From contig JAEWTL010000010.1 in the NCBI GenBank assembly GCA_023459495.1, positions 1 through 19,905 of the forward strand: a stretch of 19,905 nucleotides of DNA, written 5' to 3'. The position numbers were made by a program, and so were the translations under genes. This document shows positions 16,011 to 19,905 of the stretch, in pieces. The number at the start of each line of letters is the position of its first letter. Positions within the stretch are counted from its first letter, which is position 1. The notes beneath the pieces are model-generated. The model saw only the letters and a list, made by a program, of their open reading frames with translations. It did not search any database and had not been told where the DNA came from. Source of the DNA: Bacillota bacterium. Lineage in GTDB: Bacteria > Bacillota > Clostridia > Christensenellales > SZUA-584.

Positions 16011-17303
16011 TTACAGAGGTGTATAATAATTTTTCAATTCACGGCACCAGTGTTTAATAGTTGTAGCACGTCGTTCAATAGTATCACGACTTAAAGAGTG
16101 GCATTGCTCCAATAGAAAGTCTAAAGCGCTGTCAGGATCAATTTGGGATAAATGTTCAACACTGGCCCAATTTATCCAAGCCCATCCCACATGACTCACT
16201 TCAAATTTTCTCGCTGCAATTTTATGTCTAGTCATCTCATCACTTTGTACGAGTTGTTGACCAGACGTTGTGACATTACCAAAGCTATCAAGTAATCCCA
16301 AAACTTTAGCTGCATGCTTATAATAGTAGATATGTCTATCTTGCAAACCAGTATTAATAGGAGTAAGTGGTTCGCCACTCCAAACAATTTCCACTAATTT
16401 ATAAACTGTCTCGAGGACATCTGCTTGAGGTATTTGATGCCCTCCAACCAATGAGGTAGAAAGACGTGATAATTTTTTTAAATAGAACTCAGCACCAGCT
16501 TTTGTAATAACAAAAGCTAATTCACCTGTCTGGTTGCTTTTGAGTTCCATATTCGTTCCGGTTTCAACTATGGATTGTAAGAGATCTGTCAAAGCTGGAA
16601 CATCAATACCCTTTTCGAAAACAAAAGGAATAATATCAGCTCTAAGTTCTATCAGCCTGCTTAATTCTTTAAAAGTGTCTTCAAAGGAATGTAATTTCTC
16701 AGCTTTAAAAGAAATGATAAAGGAACCAGGCCGCGCATCGACAGGACGTAATTTATCTTTGCACTTTGCCATCTCCAGCATTCTGTCATAAAGATCGCTG
16801 AATCTGTCGCATACGTTTGACACATGACTTAAAACCAAATTTTTTGCACTTTTCTTTGAGCTTTTTTCTAAATGGATCTCATGAGTTGAGTAAGTAATAG
16901 CCTCGCCCAGTTTACCATTTGGCATTACTGGAACTACCGAACTTATATATAGTTCAGAAACAGGCAAAGGTATTTCAAATATATCAACCAAGTTTTTACT
17001 CAGCCAAGTCACTTTGCCTGTACGATCGTATGGTATATGGGCTTCATAGAAAAAGTTTTGCTCCTGATTAATCAAAGCATCACGGATACATATTCTTTTT
17101 CTTTCAATCAACTCTAATCGCCCTGGAGAAATTGGTATGATAAACCAACTATCACATTCATCATCCTCACCAATCCAGTAAACGATAAAAAGTGTACTAA
17201 CTTCATTTTCAACTGAAAAGAAGCGAGGCTCTTCGAAGAACTCATAAACTCTTTTGTAACATAGAGTGCCCATCATTGTATTAGGTAGAAAAACGTTACT
17301 CAT
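16011..17303 (-). CDS. Accessory protein with probable DUF6575 N-terminus and C-terminal winged helix; function unknown
   Basis: A 430-aa, non-secreted protein without transmembrane segments. Residues 1 to about 220 look like the DUF6575 family from memory: MGTLCYKRVYEFFEEPRFFS, a beta-rich WFIIPISPGRLELI segment, and PGSFIISFKAEKL at 192-204. Residues about 297-355 look like a winged helix, with the YYYKHAAKVLGLL and VTTSGQQL pattern seen in DNA-reading domains of restriction-type enzymes. The tail, SRDTIERRATTIKHWCREL (405-423), fits the helix often following such domains. No Walker, nuclease or protease motif is apparent. The start overlaps the upstream gene by 4 nt (ATGA), so both are co-translated. 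The DNA is much richer in A/T than its neighbours, which suggests transfer. A phage-defence or toxin-antitoxin role is only inferred from context. Confidence 0.75.
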   Translation of the reverse strand: MSNVFLPNTMMGTLCYKRVYEFFEEPRFFSVENEVSTLFIVYWIGEDDECDSWFIIPISPGRLELIERKRICIRDALINQEQNFFYEAHIPYDRTGKVTWLSKNLVDIFEIPLPVSELYISSVVPVMPNGKLGEAITYSTHEIHLEKSSKKSAKNLVLSHVSNVCDRFSDLYDRMLEMAKCKDKLRPVDARPGSFIISFKAEKLHSFEDTFKELSRLIELRADIIPFVFEKGIDVPALTDLLQSIVETGTNMELKSNQTGELAFVITKAGAEFYLKKLSRLSTSLVGGHQIPQADVLETVYKLVEIVWSGEPLTPINTGLQDRHIYYYKHAAKVLGLLDSFGNVTTSGQQLVQSDEMTRHKIAARKFEVSHVGWAWINWASVEHLSQIDPDSALDFLLEQCHSLSRDTIERRATTIKHWCRELKNYYTPL

Positions 17304-17722
17304 ACGCCTTCTCCTATACAGTGAAAATGTTCATGAATAGCACAATTACGCTTAAGCCAAATTGTGTAGTGCGCTGGTTCGGCAAATGTTTTTTTCATTA
17401 CTCCGAAAACGGGGGTGACCTGACCACTAGCAACGAGTCGATGACCAAGAGCTGCAGGAAATTTAGCTTTTGCATCCGTAGCCCCGCGCGATTCTGAAAA
17501 GAATGATGTTCCATAGACACACTGAAGTGCTTCCCCACGATACTTTTTGTGCCGCTGCGGATACTCTTCATGTGTAGAGAGGAAACATGCAGGGGTTGGT
17601 GGATTAGACCTTACCAAACGGAAAAACTCGCCCTCAGCAGGGACGGCTGATTTCGGCGGTACTCCAACCGGGAAAAAATCAGGCCAAGAATCCTCTTCAA
17701 GTTCAACAGCTACTTCTGACAT
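17300..17722 (-). CDS. Small accessory protein, first gene of a two-gene cassette; function unknown
   Basis: A 140-aa protein I cannot assign to a named family. Visible features: an acidic start with DSWPDFFPVGVPPK (11-24), a core GEFFRLVRSNPPTPACFLST (31-50), a YGTSFFSE segment (70-77) and a His/Cys-rich end (HYTIWL 118-123, then HEHFHC 130-135) that could bind metal. No signal peptide or membrane helix. Start ATG 17722 has GGA 8 nt upstream. A longer frame from ATG 17770 would begin inside the leader hairpin and is rejected. It overlaps the 430-aa gene by ATGA. The (R/K)LV-SNPPT and FFSE segments vaguely recall ADP-ribosyltransferase-like folds, but this is not strong enough to call. Confidence 0.7.
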   Translation of the reverse strand: MSEVAVELEEDSWPDFFPVGVPPKSAVPAEGEFFRLVRSNPPTPACFLSTHEEYPQRHKKYRGEALQCVYGTSFFSESRGATDAKAKFPAALGHRLVASGQVTPVFGVMKKTFAEPAHYTIWLKRNCAIHEHFHCIGEGV

Positions 17723-17745
17723 AAAATCATTCCGTGTCGTCAAAG

Positions 17746-17802
17746 AAAAAAACTGCCAACACGATAACATTTATGATTTTTGCTCAAAAAAGGCTGTTGG
17801 CA
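17746..17802 (-). promoter_or_regulatory. Attenuator-like leader hairpin of the accessory cassette
   Basis: Minus strand: TGCCAACA (17802-17795) pairs perfectly with TGTTGGCA (17761-17754), followed by GTTTTTTTC. The 33-nt loop contains a smaller TTTTT/AAAAA stem. The 5' arm begins within a few bases of the predicted transcript start, and the T-tract ends 23 nt before the start codon at 17722. This looks like a conditional terminator that holds basal expression down. The large loop makes strong unregulated termination doubtful. Confidence 0.55.
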
Positions 17803-17810
17803 TCGGTTGC

Positions 17811-17838
17811 AATATAGCAAAAGTAGACAATTTGTGAA
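17811..17838 (-). promoter_or_regulatory. Predicted sigma-70 promoter of the accessory cassette
   Basis: Minus strand: -35 TTCACA (17838-17833, five of six consensus bases), a 16-bp spacer, and an extended -10 TGCTATATT with hexamer TATATT at 17816-17811. Transcription should start near 17804, giving a leader of about 80 nt before the ATG at 17722. It allows expression in the lysogen independent of the late operon. Confidence 0.65.
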
Positions 17839-17860
17839 CTCAATTGTGCTAGATTAGCAC
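17827..17860. promoter_or_regulatory. Two dyads over and upstream of the cassette promoter -35 (possible operators)
   Basis: ACAATT/AATTGT (17827-17832 and 17842-17847) flanks the -35 hexamer with a 9-bp spacer. GTGCTA-GAT-TAGCAC (17846-17860) is a perfect 6-bp dyad just upstream. Either could bind a regulator, perhaps the winged-helix cassette protein itself. This is inference from symmetry only. Confidence 0.35.
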
Positions 17861-17910
17861 TCGTCGATTACAGCACCTGCTATGCCGCCTTCTCAACATC
17901 ATCATACCAG

Positions 17911-18432
17911 CTATTTAACACTACTTGAGTCCCTCACTGAGCCGTAAATGTGTTCACATGTCATTCCAGCCAAGTAACTTTCATCAGCTCGCCCAGCATA
18001 GTATCTAGCTTCTTCTGCAATACTTCCGAGCATGTCGGCAAGCATCGCGGCGTTGGTGGCGGTTGTTTTGCTTCCGACGGCAACGGCAAGACCTGAGGTG
18101 TGCTTTGCAGCGTCCAAGCGGACGGTAAGTTTTGTTGCTTCGGTGCGCAGCTGGTTAACAGTGGCAGACAGGCCAGCAACATTCGCAGCCGCTTTTGCAG
18201 CCTGTTCTTGTGCATTTTTAACAGCCTCATCACGAGCGATCACTCGCCCTTGTTCAATCATACGAGCAGCTATCTGAGCGTTCACAGCCTGAGAGGATTC
18301 TTCACTATTACGATCCGCCCATTTCTTTTCCCATGCTCGTTCCGTCCACACACTCCCTGCAACAAATGAGGCAATGAGGAAAGCCGAAACCGTGGCAACT
18401 TTCAACCAAGCATTAGCAAACATGTTATTCAC
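17911..18432 (-). CDS. Rz: Inner-membrane spanin subunit Rz (DUF2514 type)
   Basis: Inner-membrane spanin of 173 aa; it fuses the inner and outer membranes in the last step of lysis together with Rz1. An N-terminal uncleaved anchor (WLKVATVSAFLIASFVAGSVW, about residues 9-29, quoted in part) is followed by a long periplasmic alpha-helical, alanine-rich coiled coil (about 35-125) and a C-terminal segment with one Cys (GMTCEHIYGSV). The DUF2514 family fits this shape. GTG 18432 overlaps the endolysin stop (GTGA) and has GGGGG about 8 nt upstream; ATG 18423 is an alternative. It contains Rz1 in another frame. It is the last lysis gene before the accessory cassette. Confidence 0.85.
   Translation of the reverse strand: MNNMFANAWLKVATVSAFLIASFVAGSVWTERAWEKKWADRNSEESSQAVNAQIAARMIEQGRVIARDEAVKNAQEQAAKAAANVAGLSATVNQLRTEATKLTVRLDAAKHTSGLAVAVGSKTTATNAAMLADMLGSIAEEARYYAGRADESYLAGMTCEHIYGSVRDSSSVK
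17961..18215 (-). CDS. Rz1: Outer-membrane lipoprotein spanin Rz1, nested in Rz
   Basis: Entirely inside Rz in another frame. From ATG 18215 it gives 84 aa: a basic start MHKNRLQKRLR, a short hydrophobic run MLLACLPLLTSC and a lipobox LTSC with Cys23, so lipid modification and outer-membrane sorting are expected. The mature part is about 62 aa and proline-rich (PSEAKQPPPTPR), as in known Rz1 proteins, with one further Cys pair region (RCLPTC) that could form disulphides. GAGG lies 9 nt upstream of the ATG. Starts six residues upstream (GTG 18233, ATG 18230) are also open. It is probably missed by automatic annotation because of full overlap. Confidence 0.78.
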   Translation of the reverse strand: MHKNRLQKRLRMLLACLPLLTSCAPKQQNLPSAWTLQSTPQVLPLPSEAKQPPPTPRCLPTCSEVLQKKLDTMLGELMKVTWLE

Positions 18433-18962
18433 TGGTCTATCCCCCAGCACGCCAGCACACTTTCTTGGTCCCGACGCGAAACTTGCCCGAAGCAGCTATT
18501 GGAACGAATACGGCAGTCTCTGCCACCATCCTTAATCCACCAGCGAATCGCCTCGCAGGCGCCTTTTCGATCACCAGCATTCAGCCGCTTATAAAATGTC
18601 GACGGAAAACACTTACCTGGGCCAATGTTATAGGGACAAAATGAGGCGATACCCGCTTTCTGTGGTTCAGTCAGTGGTACTTTAATATTGCGCTCCACCC
18701 ATGTCAGCGCCTTATCACGTTCAATAGCGTTAACCTGGTCGCATTTTTCCTTCGACAGCTTCATTCTCGGTATGACGGGCTTACCATCCACCATTGTGGC
18801 ACCACGACAGATGGTCCATATGCCAGAACCATCACGGTATGCCGTTGTGTGATTACCTTCTTTTTCATCCAGAAACTGGTCAAGTATCTGAGGAGCAGAT
18901 GCGCCTGCAGCAATCAGCGCCAGAACGGCAGCTGACAGACCGTATTTGATTTTTGCGCTCAT
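18429..18962 (-). CDS. R: SAR endolysin R (lysozyme, glycoside hydrolase 24)
   Basis: A 177-aa muralytic enzyme that cleaves the glycan MurNAc-GlcNAc bond. The N-terminus is a weakly hydrophobic signal-arrest-release segment (GLSAAVLALIAAGASA, residues 8-23) that is secreted by Sec, stays tethered and inactive, then leaves the membrane when the pinholin depolarises it. The T4-lysozyme-type catalytic set E-x8-D-x5-T is present as Glu35, Asp44 and Thr50. Cysteines at about 52 and later (CRG, FCPYN, KCFPS, DCRI, SCFG, ACWG) could provide the disulphide switching seen in relatives. It resembles lysozymes of Stx phages and the Qin prophage. The region before ATG 18962 lacks a purine-rich ribosome site, so the start or its translation mode is unusual. 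Confidence 0.93.
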   Translation of the reverse strand: MSAKIKYGLSAAVLALIAAGASAPQILDQFLDEKEGNHTTAYRDGSGIWTICRGATMVDGKPVIPRMKLSKEKCDQVNAIERDKALTWVERNIKVPLTEPQKAGIASFCPYNIGPGKCFPSTFYKRLNAGDRKGACEAIRWWIKDGGRDCRIRSNSCFGQVSRRDQESVLACWGIDQ

Positions 18963-19015
18963 AGATATTTATAAGGAGTGGCAGGTACTTTCTCATTTTC
19001 GTGACGGTGTTGTCG

Positions 19016-19636
19016 CTAATTCCCGGCTCGCATCGCTGCAAATACCGATAAAGCGTACTCTCTTGCCCTTGCTTCGTGATCACTGAAAGTTGTTATTACC
19101 GGGTCGTAATCTTCTTTGTACATAAGCGACAACACTTCTTCATCATCAAGCCAGACACTGACCTTGCTGCCGATTATTTTCGTCAGCACAGGAGCACCAC
19201 CATTCCCAACTTTCACTCTTGACGCCACGTGCCCCGGAAACTCCACAGTAACCACCGCACGACTTATGTCATCCACGGCGTTTTTTTCCTGCTCTGCGCG
19301 CCCGGTGCTGGTTTTAACTGCACTACCATAACCCGCAAGATGAGGACGATCGTGTTTATTGGCAGGATTTTCAATCTTAATGGAGTACTGATGCTGCAGA
19401 TAAGACTCAACTTTTTCTGACAATTTTTCTGACACTCCCAGGAAGACCTGCCTGGCGCTCATTCTGGCTGCTGCCTCATAAAACTCCAGCGCGGCACCTT
19501 CAACACAGTCCATGGTGATGACCATGTCAAAAATTTCACCGTCAAAGCGTTCTTTGTCCTGTAATGCTACAGTTACCGCAACTTTATCCTCGTAATTGCG
19601 GGCTCCTTTCACAACCAGTTCATAGTTTTGAGTCAT
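19016..19636 (-). CDS. DUF1327 (YdfR-like) protein with a long C-terminal extension, between holin and endolysin
   Basis: A 206-aa protein without signal or membrane segment. Residues 1 to about 100 (MTQNYELVVKGARNYEDKVA ... IENPANKHDRPHL) match the DUF1327 family, typified by the roughly 103-aa YdfR of the E. coli Qin prophage, which also lies between holin and lysozyme genes. Residues about 101-206 form a second part: a polar linker (KTSTGRAEQEKNA) and then a beta-rich domain (VVTVEFPGHVASRVKVGNGG, KVSVWLDDEEVLSLMY) absent from YdfR as I recall it. YdfR may therefore be the truncated form. The ATG has GGGGAGAG upstream and lies 4 nt after the holin stop. Function unknown; a role in lysis timing is possible only by position. 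Confidence 0.8.
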   Translation of the reverse strand: MTQNYELVVKGARNYEDKVAVTVALQDKERFDGEIFDMVITMDCVEGAALEFYEAAARMSARQVFLGVSEKLSEKVESYLQHQYSIKIENPANKHDRPHLAGYGSAVKTSTGRAEQEKNAVDDISRAVVTVEFPGHVASRVKVGNGGAPVLTKIIGSKVSVWLDDEEVLSLMYKEDYDPVITTFSDHEARAREYALSVFAAMRAGN

Positions 19637-19640
19637 TGAA

Positions 19641-19856
19641 TTACTCTCCCCGCGCAGCCTTACGCTTGTCTTCTCTAATCTTGAAATAAAGGTTTGTTAG
19701 ATACGTCAGCAGGCCAAATACCAGACTACCCAGCACACCTATTGCTGCCCACTGTGAGGGCGTGACTTTATCGAGCAGCTGTAAAAACCAGTAGCCAGCA
19801 CTGCCTGCGGAGGTGCCGTAGGCAATGCCTGTTGAAATTTTGTCCATGGATTTCAT
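19641..19856 (-). CDS. S: Pinholin S with dual start (holin/antiholin, phage 21 type)
   Basis: A 71-aa class II holin nearly identical to phage 21 S. It has two transmembrane segments: a weakly hydrophobic SAR-type TMD1 (about residues 8-28, ISTGIAYGTSAGSAGYWF) and TMD2 (about 36-59, AAIGVLGSLVFGLLTYL), then a charged cytoplasmic tail (KIREDKRKAARGE). It makes small heptameric pores that depolarise the membrane and release the SAR endolysin. The MKSM start gives a 71-aa antiholin from ATG 19856 and a 68-aa holin from ATG 19847; the extra Lys2 delays TMD1 exit. GGAGG lies 7 nt upstream of the first ATG. Ten in-frame upstream codons from 19886 are not used. Confidence 0.95.
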   Translation of the reverse strand: MKSMDKISTGIAYGTSAGSAGYWFLQLLDKVTPSQWAAIGVLGSLVFGLLTYLTNLYFKIREDKRKAARGE

Positions 19857-19905
19857 AGCCTCACCTCCGCACGGAACGGATGGCATAGTTATTATGTGTA
19901 GGCTT

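Noticed and set aside
17723..17770. Longer N-terminus of the 140-aa cassette protein from ATG 17770
   Set aside because: This start lies inside the loop of the leader hairpin and the T-tract would be coding; ATG 17722 has a better-placed ribosome site.
17547..17837. Plus-strand open frame of 96 aa across the cassette promoter
   Set aside because: It runs antisense through the first cassette gene and its leader; no ribosome site and no recognisable protein features.
18880..19083. 67-aa minus-strand frame overlapping the endolysin start
   Set aside because: It lies across the DUF1327 end and endolysin start with a Cys/Arg-rich shadow-like tail. Kept only as a possible coupling frame in the findings, not as a gene.
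1..19905. tRNA genes, CRISPR arrays, insertion sequences, integrase and att sites
   Set aside because: Read for cloverleaf-like, direct-repeat-spacer and transposase signatures; none was recognised in the window.

Overview
The window is the structural, packaging and lysis half of a lambda-like (siphovirus) prophage or phage of Escherichia coli or a close enterobacterium. The evidence is lambda late-gene order, tail-tip proteins (L, K, I and the J N-terminus) that look nearly identical to phage lambda as I remember it, a phage-21-type pinholin and a Qin/Stx-phage-type lysozyme. All real genes read on the minus strand, so the late operon runs from the right edge to the left edge.

Layout in transcription order. 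(1) Lysis, 19856-17911: pinholin/antiholin S, a long DUF1327 (YdfR-like) protein, SAR endolysin R, the inner-membrane spanin Rz (DUF2514 type) and an outer-membrane spanin Rz1 nested inside Rz in another frame. (2) An AT-rich two-gene cassette, 17722-16011, with its own promoter, an attenuator-like leader and a strong terminator: a 140-aa protein of unknown function and a 430-aa protein with a probable DUF6575 N-terminus and a winged-helix C-terminus. This is the best candidate for an undescribed system, possibly phage defence or superinfection control. (3) cos region, 15986-15707: a recognisable lambda-like cosN about 186 bp upstream of terS, and a perfect IHF consensus inside an 11-bp inverted repeat where cosB should be. 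(4) Packaging and head, 15706-8743: terS (DUF1441), terL, gpW, portal, a ClpP-like protease fused to the major capsid protein, a DUF2190 protein and a small head-tail adaptor. This resembles the Gifsy-2-type head rather than lambda's C/Nu3/D/E set. (5) Tail, 8731-1: Z, U, V, G, T (by -1 frameshift), H, M, L, K, I and the 5' part of J, which runs off the left edge.

The genes act together as follows. TerS/TerL cut at cos and package DNA through the portal. The fused protease-capsid builds the head, and gpW plus the adaptor close it. Z/U/V/GT/H/M/L/K/I/J make the flexible tail. S, R, Rz and Rz1 then lyse the cell in the pinholin/SAR-endolysin mode. Hairpin terminators directly follow the capsid and tail-tube genes, the two most abundant products, and another lies between I and J. 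No tRNA, insertion sequence, CRISPR array, integrase or att site was seen. Comparisons with lambda and other phages are from memory, not from a database search.
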